DNA of 64,000 nucleotides from CAZLLE01 sp964560425 (GTDB lineage Bacteria; Campylobacterota; Campylobacteria; Campylobacterales; QNZT01). The stretch's first letter is position 1; each line of letters opens with the position of its first letter. The notes beneath the pieces are model-generated. The model saw only the letters and a program-made list of their open reading frames with translations. It searched no databases and was not told where the DNA came from. The stretch is taken from the NCBI GenBank assembly GCA_964560425.1, contig CAZLLE010000103.1, positions 22,243-86,242 of the forward strand. Reading direction: 5' to 3'. Of this stretch, positions 14,855 through 24,209 are shown piece after piece. The position numbers were made by a program, and so were the translations under genes.

Positions 14855-15733
14855 TTAAACAAACAATAAGCCCACAACTGCAATAGCACTTGGGACTCTT
14901 ACTAGAAATTCAACACTCTGAATAGTTGTAAATCTAGCATAAACATTTCCTACCAAAACAGCAGCCAAAAATAGTATAAAAGTTTTTACAACCAACTCAA
15001 ATAGATTACTAGCTCCACCAAAAAATAGATTTACCATTAAAAGTAGTTTCGCAAATGAAAATATTGCACTTTGAGACAAAGCCAAAGCAAAAAACTTACC
15101 ACTAAATTCAGTAGCAGGACCACTATAAACCTCTTGAGGAGCTCCAACTACATCAAAAGGTGATTTTCCCATAAATCCCAAGAATGAGATAAACGCTCCA
15201 ATAAAAAGAAGAGGATGAGAAAAAGCATTATAAGTTTCACTCTGAGATGCCATAATCTGTCCAATATCAGCACTTCCAGCCGATATCATAATCCCTATAG
15301 AGGCGATATAAAAAGGCAATTCTAATCCAATAAGTCTAGTCAATCCTCTCGTAATTCCCATCACACCAAATGGATTTCCATTACTTCCTATTCCCATAGC
15401 ATTACCCAAAGGTCCTAAAACCATGAGATATAAAACTACAATCAAATTTCCATATTGACTAAATCCAACCAAATATTGACTATCATTTAAATATGGAATA
15501 AAAAGCACAGTCATGATCGCACCAGTAGCCATAATAATTGGTCCAGCATAAAACATCCAACCAAAAGAGGTTGAGTTCTCTTTCATAAAAAGCTTAATAC
15601 TGTCAAAAAATGATTGAGCAATAGATGGACCAAAACGCCCATGAACTCTTGCACTAATATTTCTATATAATCCATAATATAAAAAACCAAAAAAGTAAGC
15701 CAAAAGGATCATAAAAATAGTATCTAATATCAT
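14855..15733 (-). CDS. NuoH/MbhM-like membrane subunit
   Basis: A 292-residue protein with about eight membrane helices linking the peripheral arm to the antiporter-like subunits. Recognisable are GRFGPSIAQSFFDSIKLF (the NuoH RxGP...Q.aD..K region, with D replaced by S in part), GLTRLIGLELPFYIAS and GAPQEVYSGPATEFSGKFFAL with its acidic residues. It overlaps the antiporter-like gene by 4 bases (ATGA). Confidence 0.9.
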   Translation of the reverse strand: MILDTIFMILLAYFFGFLYYGLYRNISARVHGRFGPSIAQSFFDSIKLFMKENSTSFGWMFYAGPIIMATGAIMTVLFIPYLNDSQYLVGFSQYGNLIVVLYLMVLGPLGNAMGIGSNGNPFGVMGITRGLTRLIGLELPFYIASIGIMISAGSADIGQIMASQSETYNAFSHPLLFIGAFISFLGFMGKSPFDVVGAPQEVYSGPATEFSGKFFALALSQSAIFSFAKLLLMVNLFFGGASNLFELVVKTFILFLAAVLVGNVYARFTTIQSVEFLVRVPSAIAVVGLLFV

Positions 15734-17352
15734 GACGCAACTCCTATAAATAGTAATATTGTAAAAAATAGTATAATGACTAAACCAACATGGGAGCTAC
15801 TCAAACTATAAAATCTTCTTACTATCATTGAAATATCTTGTGTAACATTCACAACTCTCTGCCAAATAGCACTTGAACTATTTTTTAAGATAACTTTAAT
15901 AAAACTAATTCTCTTTAACTCTTCTCCTATTCCATAACCATAATGAAGATTGATATCTTTATCAGGCACTTCACCACAATAACTAATATCAAATCTATCT
16001 CTTACATTTACCACTCTATTTTTCATAGATATTACCATGGCTAAAACAACTACAAATACCACACCAAAAATAGCCATAAGAGCTCCACCATTAAATGAAG
16101 CAAATGATGAATTTAATTCAAATAAAGAGCTATAAGAGGTCGTATCTAATCCTAAGGAAGACAAAATTGGATTAAATTCTAATGTACCTAGAGATGGTAA
16201 AATACCAAGAACAATTAAAATTGTTGCCCCTACAAATTGTGGAATATAAAATCCCAATGGAATTTTTCTATACTTATCTTTTATCTGTGTTGGTTGCCCC
16301 AAATAGATACCATATATCAATTTATAACAATACAAAAACGCAGATGCAGAACTAAACATCACAGCAGCCAAAAGTAGACCTTTTTTTTCTTCAAGCAGTG
16401 TAGTATATATCAAAAACTTACTATTAAATCCACCAAGAGGAGGCATACCAGCAAGAGCAATAATACCTATGAGAAGTAATATAAAAAGTGTTGGATAGTG
16501 ATATAATAATCCTCCAAGCTCACTAAATTTTCGTCTACCTGTAATATATATAATTGAGGCAATATTGATAAATAACAAAAGTTTTACAAATGTATGTATT
16601 ACAGTATGATAAAGGGCTGCTTCAACTCCACTTCCACTTAAAATTGCCAATGAGGTAACAATATATCCAAGCTGAGCAATTGATGAATAAGCTAATAACC
16701 TTTTGAGATCATCTTGTGATATCGCTTTAAAAGTAGCAACAATAGAGGTAATAACACCAAACCATGCAACAATATCAAAAAGTATTTCATCTAATAACTC
16801 ATATCCAATAATTTTTGTAAAAAATAGAATAAATAGAAAAATTCCAGCTTTGGAGATTATTGCACTCAAAATTGCACTAAAAACATGGTTTGCCTCTTCA
16901 TAAGAGTCTACAACCCAATAATGAAAGGGAACCACACCAGATTTAATAAATATAGTAATCAACAATAAAATAGATATTGGCATATATAGATAGTGAGGAA
17001 TTTTGGAGATATCAATCTCACTATAGATAACACTTTGACTAAAACCATAAATCAAAGCAATAGCAGCCAAAAGAGCAAAACCAGCAGCCAAATTAAAAAT
17101 TATATATTTTTGCAAAGTCTTTATATTTGCATTCTTGGAAATTATAAAATAACTACTCCAACTCATAACTTCCCATCCAATAAAAAGCGTAATCAAATCA
17201 CTAGCATAAAATATAAAACCAAGTGCAGTTAAAAGCAAAATATGTAATCTAATATCTCTATTTTGATTTTTTACAAAAAACAGAGATATAAAAACAATTA
17301 AACTAAGTCCAAAAAATAGATTTCCTAAGTGTGTCATTTCAAAATTAAACAT
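15730..17352 (-). CDS. Second antiporter-like subunit (NuoL/NuoM/MrpD family)
   Basis: A 540-residue protein with about fourteen hydrophobic helices. It carries the family marks: a glutamate in TM5 (FIGWEVMSWSSYF), the broken TM7 lysine region (GVVPFHYWVVDSYE), the HTFVKLLLF lysine in TM8 and PPLGGFNSKF. A C-terminal extension after about residue 440 contains a cytoplasmic loop and one more helix. Together with the gene upstream it gives the complex two ion-pumping modules, as in Mbs (H and H') and unlike Mbh, which has one. Confidence 0.88.
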   Translation of the reverse strand: MFNFEMTHLGNLFFGLSLIVFISLFFVKNQNRDIRLHILLLTALGFIFYASDLITLFIGWEVMSWSSYFIISKNANIKTLQKYIIFNLAAGFALLAAIALIYGFSQSVIYSEIDISKIPHYLYMPISILLLITIFIKSGVVPFHYWVVDSYEEANHVFSAILSAIISKAGIFLFILFFTKIIGYELLDEILFDIVAWFGVITSIVATFKAISQDDLKRLLAYSSIAQLGYIVTSLAILSGSGVEAALYHTVIHTFVKLLLFINIASIIYITGRRKFSELGGLLYHYPTLFILLLIGIIALAGMPPLGGFNSKFLIYTTLLEEKKGLLLAAVMFSSASAFLYCYKLIYGIYLGQPTQIKDKYRKIPLGFYIPQFVGATILIVLGILPSLGTLEFNPILSSLGLDTTSYSSLFELNSSFASFNGGALMAIFGVVFVVVLAMVISMKNRVVNVRDRFDISYCGEVPDKDINLHYGYGIGEELKRISFIKVILKNSSSAIWQRVVNVTQDISMIVRRFYSLSSSHVGLVIILFFTILLFIGVAS

Positions 17353-18739
17353 TTCCTGCTCCTGCTAATAGTGATGAAGCAACATTTTGACAAACACCCA
17401 AAAGATCATTAGGGAAAATACCAAAATAGACGATCATAGTCGCTAAAAAGGCTAAAACACTCTTTTTTAGTAGAGGTATTTGAATCAACTCTTTTTGTGA
17501 AGATTGTTGAGTAAGAGCTAAAAGTCTAAAGAAATAGACCGCCTCAACCAATGAAACAATCAAAATAACACCTATCATCATATAAGCTTCTAATGAAGCT
17601 AAACCTTTTAAAATAGTAAGCTTGGCTATAAATCCACCAAATGGCGGTAAACCAAGAAGAGACAAAAATCCTATAGAGAATATTAAGAGCAAAAATATAG
17701 ATCTAAACTTACCAAAAATATCTACTTTTACACTATTGAATCTATCTTTGAGAATATCAAGAGCAAAAAAGAGCATCACTTTTGTAATGGAGTGTAAAGC
17801 TATCAAAAATATAGCTCCACTAACCACTGTTATATTTCCATATGATAGAGCAATAAATAAAACACCTATTTGTCCCAATGTAGAGTATGCAAATATTCGT
17901 TTCATATCTCTACTACTAAGAGCTGATAATTCAGAAATAGCAAATGATATAGCTCCTATAATTGCAACAAATAGTAAAAACTTTGGCTCTATTTTTAATG
18001 TATATGCAATATGAAAAAATAGAAAGATATAAGCTTTTGAAATAATCGCAGAAAATAGAGCATTGACTCTATTTTGACTAGCTTGATAAATATCTACTAC
18101 CCAAAAATTGAGAGGAAAAATTTCGGCTTTGATTCCAAAGCCAATAAACAAAGACAGAAGAATCAAAAACTGAATATTTAAATCCATTGAGCCAAATCTT
18201 TCACCTATTGTTACTAAGTTTAGAGTTCCAATATTTATATAGATACTCATAATAGCAATAAGAAGAAATATAGAAGCAACAGAACCAATTATCATATATC
18301 TTATTGCTCCACTATAAGCTTGTTTGTCCCTATTGAGCGAAGTAAGAATATAAGCTACAATACTCACTATTTCAAAAAAGATATAGATATTAAATATATC
18401 ACCACTAAGAACCAATCCTAAAACACCACAAAGCAAAATATTACTCAAAATAAATATATCTTTTCTATTCTCATTTTGCAAATTATAAATAGAGAAAATA
18501 AGCATAATAGATATAAATAGTATCACAAAAAATGCCGAAGCTTCATCAAATACAAATGAGATACTAAGAGCAGAATCAAAAGCTATATTTTCAACTAGAG
18601 GAGCAGAACTAACAAAACCTATAGCTAAAAATAGCAATAAAAGATTTACACCAATGGATATATATTTAAGATAATTTTTATAAAAAGGTGTCAAAAATGA
18701 AGCCAAAAGAGGAATAACCACAAAATATATTAGACTCAT
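17345..18739 (-). CDS. mrpD: Antiporter subunit MrpD/MbhH-like
   Basis: A 464-residue member of the MrpD/NuoL/M/N family with about fourteen helices. It has the TM5 glutamate (IYIFFEIVSIVAYILTSL), GIKAEIFPLNFWVVDIYQAS, HSITKVMLFF and PPFGGFIAKLTIL. It overlaps mrpC by 4 bases at the start and the second antiporter gene by 8 at the end. It is expected to move H+ and/or Na+ in step with electron transfer in the peripheral arm. Confidence 0.9.
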   Translation of the reverse strand: MSLIYFVVIPLLASFLTPFYKNYLKYISIGVNLLLLFLAIGFVSSAPLVENIAFDSALSISFVFDEASAFFVILFISIMLIFSIYNLQNENRKDIFILSNILLCGVLGLVLSGDIFNIYIFFEIVSIVAYILTSLNRDKQAYSGAIRYMIIGSVASIFLLIAIMSIYINIGTLNLVTIGERFGSMDLNIQFLILLSLFIGFGIKAEIFPLNFWVVDIYQASQNRVNALFSAIISKAYIFLFFHIAYTLKIEPKFLLFVAIIGAISFAISELSALSSRDMKRIFAYSTLGQIGVLFIALSYGNITVVSGAIFLIALHSITKVMLFFALDILKDRFNSVKVDIFGKFRSIFLLLIFSIGFLSLLGLPPFGGFIAKLTILKGLASLEAYMMIGVILIVSLVEAVYFFRLLALTQQSSQKELIQIPLLKKSVLAFLATMIVYFGIFPNDLLGVCQNVASSLLAGAGNV

Positions 18740-19122
18740 CTACTCTCTCCTAACTCATCCATCTCATCTATTCTTAAATTATTTGTCAATTTAAAATAGT
18801 TAATAACAAAAGATAGAGCCAAAGATAAAACAGCAATTGCAATTACAATAGTTGTCAAAATCATAGCTTGAGGCACAGGATCAACCATGTTTGAGCTAAA
18901 TTTATCTACCTCTTTTGAAAGAATAGGAGCAACCTTTCCAACTTCAAAGTGCATTCCAATAAAATATATAAATAAACTAGCCTCTGCAATAGACAAAGAG
19001 AGAAATATCTTAAATAGATTTTTCTTACTCAATGCACCAATCAAACCAATAGTTAGAAGCAAAAAGGAACCAATAGTAATAACACCATGTAAAAATGGTG
19101 TTTGATTAAAACTATCCAACAT
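18736..19122 (-). CDS. mrpC: Antiporter subunit MrpC/MbhG-like (NuoK family)
   Basis: A 128-residue protein with three membrane helices and the NuoK/MrpC pattern, including a helix with GLIGALSKKNLFKIFLSLSI and the conserved PVPQAMILTTIVIAIAVLS segment. It overlaps mrpB by 11 bases at its start and the mrpD ATG by 4 at its end. Confidence 0.9.
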   Translation of the reverse strand: MLDSFNQTPFLHGVITIGSFLLLTIGLIGALSKKNLFKIFLSLSIAEASLFIYFIGMHFEVGKVAPILSKEVDKFSSNMVDPVPQAMILTTIVIAIAVLSLALSFVINYFKLTNNLRIDEMDELGESR

Positions 19123-19822
19123 CTTTAATCCTTATAAAATATTCTACCAAAGCAGTTATTTCAGCAGAGACTTTGATACCTACAAATATATATATCAGAG
19201 GTATCAATCCACCACTAAAAAGATCACCAACACTACCCAATGGCAAAAAATTACCAAAAAATCTATCAGCCAATAAAACACCCAAAATACCAACCAAAAT
19301 AAATCCAGCTCCACTAAAAGATTCACAAAGAGTGATTATTTTGTGATTAAGTCTAAAATCATCATTTTTTGCCAAAAACATCAATAAAAAACCACTAGCA
19401 ATAATCACACCACCTTGAAATCCACCTCCAGGGCTTAAGTGCCCATGAATAATAATATAAAAGCCAAAAAGAATAATAAGAGGAAATAAAACCTCTACAC
19501 CTATCTTTAAAAGTCTATTTTCATAACTAAAAATATTACTTTTTTTGTTCATATTATCTAGCCCCAAACTAATACCAAAAATCGATAAAAACAAAATAGT
19601 AACCTCTCCCAAAGTATCAAATCCCCTAAAATAGGTTACTACAGAAGTAACTGCATTTGCACTTTGGGTAGTAGATTCATTTATATTCAACAATTCACTT
19701 CCCAAACTATTAGTAGTGCTAACATCAAAATTAAGTAAAATTGACAAAAGCAAAATAGTCATTAAAGATATTACAAGTGATACAACAATAGTCTCTATCC
19801 TAATCTCTTTTTTTAGATTCAT
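19112..19822 (-). CDS. MbhE/MbhF-like subunit: MrpA C-terminal helices fused to MrpB
   Basis: A 236-residue membrane protein. Residues about 1-85 correspond to the MbhE part (end of MrpA, with TVVTYFRGFDTLGE-type sequence), and about 100-230 to MrpB/MbhF with HGHLSPGGGFQGGVIIAS. In Pyrococcus Mbh these are two proteins, so this gene seems to be a natural fusion. The FRGFDTLGE segment joins the two. It overlaps both neighbours by 4-11 bases. Confidence 0.87.
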   Translation of the reverse strand: MNLKKEIRIETIVVSLVISLMTILLLSILLNFDVSTTNSLGSELLNINESTTQSANAVTSVVTYFRGFDTLGEVTILFLSIFGISLGLDNMNKKSNIFSYENRLLKIGVEVLFPLIILFGFYIIIHGHLSPGGGFQGGVIIASGFLLMFLAKNDDFRLNHKIITLCESFSGAGFILVGILGVLLADRFFGNFLPLGSVGDLFSGGLIPLIYIFVGIKVSAEITALVEYFIRIKDVG

Positions 19823-20067
19823 TTTTTTAACTCCCTTCCTCTAATTTGAAGTAAAGTCACCAAAAGAACAACTCCACTAACTCCCGTACCAATCACCGCT
19901 TCAGTCAAAGCAACATCTGGTGCAGAAAATAGAAAAAATAGTATTACACTACCAAGACCAAACCCCATAAACAGAATAACACTATGAGATAATTCCCGAT
20001 TGGCAATAATAAAAATAGAGAGAGTTATCAAAGTAATAAATATAGATATTATAATTAATCCTATCAT
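19819..20067 (-). CDS. MbhD-like (DUF4040) subunit
   Basis: An 82-residue protein with three hydrophobic helices and the MrpA/MbhD signature SAPDVALTEAVIGTGVSGVV. It is the part of MrpA that remains when the large MrpA antiporter domain is absent. It overlaps mrpG and the MbhE/F-like gene by 4 bases each. Confidence 0.88.
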   Translation of the reverse strand: MIGLIIISIFITLITLSIFIIANRELSHSVILFMGFGLGSVILFFLFSAPDVALTEAVIGTGVSGVVLLVTLLQIRGRELKK

Positions 20068-20378
20068 ACCTTCTCCTTCAAATCATCAATTCCACTCTTA
20101 TTCAAAAAACCTCTTTTTAGATAACTGCTTCTAGCAAGAATAGAGGATGAAAGAGGATTTGTAATCAGTATAAAAAAGCCCAATAAAGATAGTTTAAACC
20201 ACAAAGATGGTTCCCAACATATAGCACCTACAATCACCAAAAGAGTACCTAGAGTAGAAGCTTTTGTTCCTGCATGCATTCGAGTAATAGTATCTGGCAT
20301 TCGTAAAAGTCCTAAAGAACTAATAACCAAAAGTAATGCACCAAGAAATATAAACATAAATCCCAAAAAATCAAACAT
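20064..20378 (-). CDS. mrpG: Antiporter subunit MrpG/MbhC
   Basis: A 104-residue protein with three membrane helices and the MrpG/PhaG signature LGLLRMPDTITRMHAGTKASTLG. It overlaps mrpF by 8 bases and the MbhD-like gene by 4. MrpF and MrpG with the following small subunits form the Na+-translocating module in Mbh structures. Confidence 0.92.
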   Translation of the reverse strand: MFDFLGFMFIFLGALLLVISSLGLLRMPDTITRMHAGTKASTLGTLLVIVGAICWEPSLWFKLSLLGFFILITNPLSSSILARSSYLKRGFLNKSGIDDLKEKV

Positions 20379-20628
20379 TATCTTCCTTTATTACATTAAA
20401 ACGAGCAAAAATAATCGTACCAATAAAACCAATGAGTGCAAAAACAAATGCCACATCAAGATATATGCTATCTTTTATAGAGACAGACAACAAAACCAAA
20501 AGTGATACTGCTATTATTCCCATAGTATCAAAAGCAACAACTCTATCACTCAAATTTGGACCTATTAGAAACCTAATAAATGCCAAAAATACTGCAAGCA
20601 AGATCAAAAAAAACAGAAATTCAACCAT
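20371..20628 (-). CDS. mrpF: Antiporter subunit MrpF/MbhB
   Basis: An 85-residue protein with three helices and the MrpF signature RFLIGPNLSDRVVAFDTMG. AAGG lies 7 bases before the ATG. It is the first gene of the cluster and is divergent from ung, with a shared 117-base gap. Cluster order is mrpF-mrpG-mbhD-mbhE/F-mrpC-mrpD-antiporter 2-nuoH-nuoB-nuoC-nuoD-nuoI-mrpE, close to Mbh/Mbs operons of archaea. Confidence 0.92.
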   Translation of the reverse strand: MVEFLFFLILLAVFLAFIRFLIGPNLSDRVVAFDTMGIIAVSLLVLLSVSIKDSIYLDVAFVFALIGFIGTIIFARFNVIKEDNV

Positions 20629-20745
20629 AACAAAACCTTAAAAAAATAGAAGTATAAAATAATGGCGATAATAGTAGCAAAAACCACTCCATATCTAGGT
20701 AAGTTAAAATAATTAAGATATGATTTATATAAAAAGGGTCAAAAA

Positions 20746-21423
20746 ATGGATGAAAAACTAAATTTAGAATCTTCATGGCTAAATGAACTTAAAAATGAAT
20801 TTAATCAACCATACATAAAACAACTAAAAGATTTTTTACAACAAGAGCAAAAAGTAAAGACAATACTTCCAAAAAAAGAGCTATATTTCAATGCCCTCAA
20901 CTCAACACCACTATCATCACTAAAAGTAGTAATATTAGGACAAGATCCATATCCAAACAAAATATATCCTCATGGACTCTCTTTTTCTGTACTACCCGAA
21001 GTAAACACACTACCTGCATCACTAAAAAATATCTATAAAGAGCTACAAAGTGACTTAAATATAGATAATTCACATACAGGATATCTACAATCTTGGGCAG
21101 ATCAAGGAGTACTATTATTAAATGCAATATTAAGTGTAGAAGAGGGAAAATCAAACTCTCATAAAGGAAAAGGATGGGAAAAACTCACAGACAAAATTAT
21201 AGAGATAATAGATCAAAAGTGTGAAAATATAGTATTTATATTATGGGGAGGTTACGCACAAAAAAAGGGAAAATCAATTGATGCAACAAAACATCTAATA
21301 ATAAAAAGCCCTCATCCCTCACCCCTTTCAGCATATAGAGGTTTTTTTGGAAGTAGAGTATTTTCAAAAACAAACGATTATTTGCAAAAGAGTGGTAAAA
21401 AACCTATCAATTGGCAACTTTAG
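20746..21423 (+). CDS. ung: Uracil-DNA glycosylase
   Basis: A 225-residue family 1 enzyme that removes uracil from DNA. It shows the water-activating GQDPYP motif (about 65-70, with PNKIYPHGLSFSV), LLLNAILSVEEGKSNSHKGKGWE, and the HPSPLSAYRGFFGS loop that inserts into the minor groove. AAAGGGTC lies just upstream of the ATG. It is divergent from the mrp cluster. Confidence 0.97.
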   Translation: MDEKLNLESSWLNELKNEFNQPYIKQLKDFLQQEQKVKTILPKKELYFNALNSTPLSSLKVVILGQDPYPNKIYPHGLSFSVLPEVNTLPASLKNIYKELQSDLNIDNSHTGYLQSWADQGVLLLNAILSVEEGKSNSHKGKGWEKLTDKIIEIIDQKCENIVFILWGGYAQKKGKSIDATKHLIIKSPHPSPLSAYRGFFGSRVFSKTNDYLQKSGKKPINWQL

Positions 21424-21490
21424 CCATATAATCATAAGCACTAATCTATTAAAATGCTACAAAAATCTCAAAATTAAAGGGTTTAATAAG

Positions 21491-23734
21491 ATGAGTAAGA
21501 GCAAAGATTTTTTACGAAGAATAGTTGAAGAAGATTTAAGTTCAGGCAAATACAAAGAGCCTGTTACAAGGTTTCCTCCTGAACCAAACGGGTTTCCACA
21601 TATCGGACATGCCAAATCCATTAGTATCAATTTTGGTATCGCCAAGGATTATCAGGGACATTGTAACCTTAGAATGGATGATACCAATCCAACTACAGAA
21701 GATACAAAATATGTTGAGGCTCTCAAAGATGCCGTGAAATGGCTTGGTTTTGAGTGGGGTAATAATATATATCATACTTCTGATTACTTTCATAAACTAT
21801 ATGATTACGCAATTCAACTTATTAAAATGGATAAAGCTTATGTTGATAGCTTGAGTGAAGATGAGATACGAGAATATCGTGGGAGTGTTACAGAGGCTGG
21901 GAAAAGAAGCAAATATGCAAAAAGAGGTATTGAAGAAAATTTAGAGCTTTTTGAGAAGATGAAAAATGGTGAGTTCAAAGAGGGAGAGCATGTATTAAGA
22001 GCCAAAATTGATATGAGTTCAGCCAATATGAAAATGCGAGACCCACTTCTGTATCGTATTAGACATGCACACCATTTTAGAGCAGGAGATGAGTGGTCTA
22101 TCTACCCAATGTACGATTTTGCTCACTGTTTGTCTGATTATATTGAGGGTATCACTCACTCCATATGTACGCTAGAGTTTGAAAATAATCGTGATATTTA
22201 TAATTGGGTATTGGATACTTTAGAACTTGAACCTCCAAGACCCTATCAACATGAATTTGCACGATTGAATATTAACTATACGGTTATGAGCAAAAGAAAA
22301 CTTTTAGAGTTAGTTGAAAAAGAGGTAGTGAGTGGTTGGGATGACCCTCGTCTGCCTACCATTGCAGGATATAAGAGAAGAGGATATACTCCAGAATCTA
22401 TCTTAAATTTTTGCGACCAAATAGGTATTGCAAAAGCAAACTCAACAGTTGATGTTTCACAGCTTGAATTTTGTATTAGAGATGATCTAAATAAAAAAGT
22501 ACCACGAGTAATGTGTGTACTTAATCCTCTAAAAGTCACTATCGAAAATTATAATGCTAATGAAGAGATTGACGCTTCATACTATCCTCATGATGTACCC
22601 AAAGAGGGATCAAGAAAACTACCTTTCTCTAAAGAGATTTATATAAATAGAGATGATTTTATAGAGAATCCACCAAAAGGTTACTTTCGTCTCACTCCCA
22701 AACAACCAGTAAGACTTAAATATGCATATATCATCACTTGTGAGGAAGTTATTAAAGATACTAATGGAAATATCATCGAGATAAAAGCCAAATATCATGC
22801 CAATTCTAAAAGTGGATCAGATACCAGTGGTATCAAAGTCAAAAGTGCTATCCAATGGGTAGATGCCTCATTTGCAAAAAAAGTTGAAGTAAGACTCTAT
22901 GATAGACTCTTCAAAGAGGAATTTCCCCAAGGTATAGAAGATATAAACCCAAATTCTCTAAAAATCATTAAAAATGCTCTTATTGAACCTTCTGTTATAA
23001 CAGATAGACCTGATGTAAGATTTCAGTTTGAGAGAGAAGGATATTTTTATGCTGATCCTATAGACTACAAAGATGAAACACCAGTATTCAATAAAATTGT
23101 ATCTCTCAAAGACTCGTGGGCTAAAAAGAAAAAAATAGAACCTAAACCTCAAACAAAAAAAGTACATATAGATGGAGAAGTAACACCTATGAGTGAAGAG
23201 GAGCAGATACTTTTTGACAAATATACCAATAAACTTAAACTAAACAGCGAAGTAGCCAATACACTAGCTAGAGATAAAAAATTATCTAAATTTTATGAAG
23301 AGACACTACTTCTATTTAATAGCCCTATAAGCATTGCTAACATTGTTGCAAATGAAGTAGCTAGAGAGTTAAAGCAAAAAGAGATAAGTGAGCTAAAATT
23401 TAGTGCTAAACAGATAGCTGAGCTTGTTAAAATGGTTGATGATGAGATAATTTCAAGTAAAATTGCCAAACAGGTATTTGAGCAGATGAGCAAAAATGGG
23501 GAAAACCCAGCTAAAATAGTTGAATCTAAAGGACTCATACAGATAAGTGATCCTTCCAAAATTTTGCCTATTATTGATGAAATCATTGCAAAATATCCAG
23601 AGAATGTAGAGAAATTTAGAGCAGGTAATCGTAAACTTTTAGGCTTCTTTGTAGGTCAAGTATTGAAAAGTACAGGCGGTAAAGCAAATCCAAAAGTTGT
23701 TAATGAACTTGTAGCTAAACAGTTACAGCCATAA
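21491..23734 (+). CDS. glnS: Glutaminyl-tRNA synthetase fused to a YqeY/GatB-tail domain
   Basis: A 747-residue enzyme that charges tRNA-Gln directly. It has the class I HIGH motif (PHIGHAKS), the KMSKS-equivalent VMSKRKL, and the two anticodon-binding beta barrels to about residue 555. Residues about 590-747 form a YqeY/GatB C-terminal-type domain (SELKFSAKQIAELVKMV ... GFFVGQVLKSTGGKANPKVVNELV), which in GatB binds the tRNA elbow. ATG 21491 follows AAAGGG; an in-frame start further upstream would overlap ung. Many relatives make Gln-tRNA with GatCAB and have no GlnRS, so the gene's ancestry is of interest. Confidence 0.95.
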   Translation: MSKSKDFLRRIVEEDLSSGKYKEPVTRFPPEPNGFPHIGHAKSISINFGIAKDYQGHCNLRMDDTNPTTEDTKYVEALKDAVKWLGFEWGNNIYHTSDYFHKLYDYAIQLIKMDKAYVDSLSEDEIREYRGSVTEAGKRSKYAKRGIEENLELFEKMKNGEFKEGEHVLRAKIDMSSANMKMRDPLLYRIRHAHHFRAGDEWSIYPMYDFAHCLSDYIEGITHSICTLEFENNRDIYNWVLDTLELEPPRPYQHEFARLNINYTVMSKRKLLELVEKEVVSGWDDPRLPTIAGYKRRGYTPESILNFCDQIGIAKANSTVDVSQLEFCIRDDLNKKVPRVMCVLNPLKVTIENYNANEEIDASYYPHDVPKEGSRKLPFSKEIYINRDDFIENPPKGYFRLTPKQPVRLKYAYIITCEEVIKDTNGNIIEIKAKYHANSKSGSDTSGIKVKSAIQWVDASFAKKVEVRLYDRLFKEEFPQGIEDINPNSLKIIKNALIEPSVITDRPDVRFQFEREGYFYADPIDYKDETPVFNKIVSLKDSWAKKKKIEPKPQTKKVHIDGEVTPMSEEEQILFDKYTNKLKLNSEVANTLARDKKLSKFYEETLLLFNSPISIANIVANEVARELKQKEISELKFSAKQIAELVKMVDDEIISSKIAKQVFEQMSKNGENPAKIVESKGLIQISDPSKILPIIDEIIAKYPENVEKFRAGNRKLLGFFVGQVLKSTGGKANPKVVNELVAKQLQP

Positions 23735-23765
23735 ATTAATTACTCATTACTTTTATTTAAGTTTT

Positions 23766-23774
23766 TGATATACT
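23766..23774 (+). promoter_or_regulatory. Extended -10 promoter of mntA; transcript probably leaderless
   Basis: TGATATACT matches the extended -10 form (TGn plus TATAAT). Transcription would begin about 7 bases downstream, at or next to the ATG at 23781. No ribosome site exists in the gap, which fits translation from a leaderless mRNA. Confidence 0.5.
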
Positions 23775-23780
23775 GTAAAA

Positions 23781-24209
23781 ATGGTAGAGATAGATAAAAA
23801 ATTACTAAATATATTGTTTAACTACAATTTTATCAATTTTGCCCTCTTATTTGGTTCTTATTCTAATAATACTCAAAAAGAGTTGAGTGATATTGATGTG
23901 GCTATTGGGGTAGATAAAGATATAGATATATTTATGATGGGTGAAATTATCGCTATATTGGAGGAGTGTTTAGGGAAAAGAGTTGATTTGGTTATTGTAA
24001 ATGATCTATACAAAGAAAATTCTAAATTAGCCTTTAATATCACAAATAATCACAAACTTATATTTTGTAGGAATACTAAAGAGTATATAGAGTTCAAAAC
24101 AAATAGTTTAAAATACTATTTTGATATGCGTTATATGTATGAAATGTTTGATAAAGAGCTCTTAAAAAGGTTGGATAATGGAACTTTTGGAAAAACTAAA
24201 ATCTCTTGA
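23781..24209 (+). CDS. mntA: MntA-like nucleotidyltransferase antitoxin
   Basis: A 142-residue minimal nucleotidyltransferase. The catalytic motif is GS-x10-D-x-D (GSYSNNTQKELSDID, about residues 27-41), with a third acidic residue near RVDLVIVND. MntA antitoxins inactivate HepT by attaching AMP to a tyrosine next to its active site. It overlaps hepT by 32 bases, the usual order for this pair. The start has no ribosome site and probably uses a leaderless transcript. Confidence 0.9.
   Translation: MVEIDKKLLNILFNYNFINFALLFGSYSNNTQKELSDIDVAIGVDKDIDIFMMGEIIAILEECLGKRVDLVIVNDLYKENSKLAFNITNNHKLIFCRNTKEYIEFKTNSLKYYFDMRYMYEMFDKELLKRLDNGTFGKTKIS

Noticed and set aside
11744..20628. Group 4 [NiFe] hydrogenase
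   Set aside because: Two of four NiFe-binding cysteines are glutamate and no maturation tail follows the last motif, so hydrogen chemistry is unlikely.
11744..20628. Ordinary complex I operon
   Set aside because: There is no NuoA, J, K, N order, Mrp-type small subunits are present, and the large subunit lacks typical NuoD C-terminal residues.
20629..20740. A short hydrophobic reading frame (VVFATIIAIILYFYFF) upstream of mrpF on the minus strand
   Set aside because: It has only a GTG deep in the frame, no ribosome site and ends inside mrpF. An AT-rich divergent promoter region can give such a frame by chance.
21347..21490. A longer N terminus for GlnRS starting inside ung
   Set aside because: The extra residues are not like GlnRS, and ATG 21491 with AAAGGG matches the normal start.
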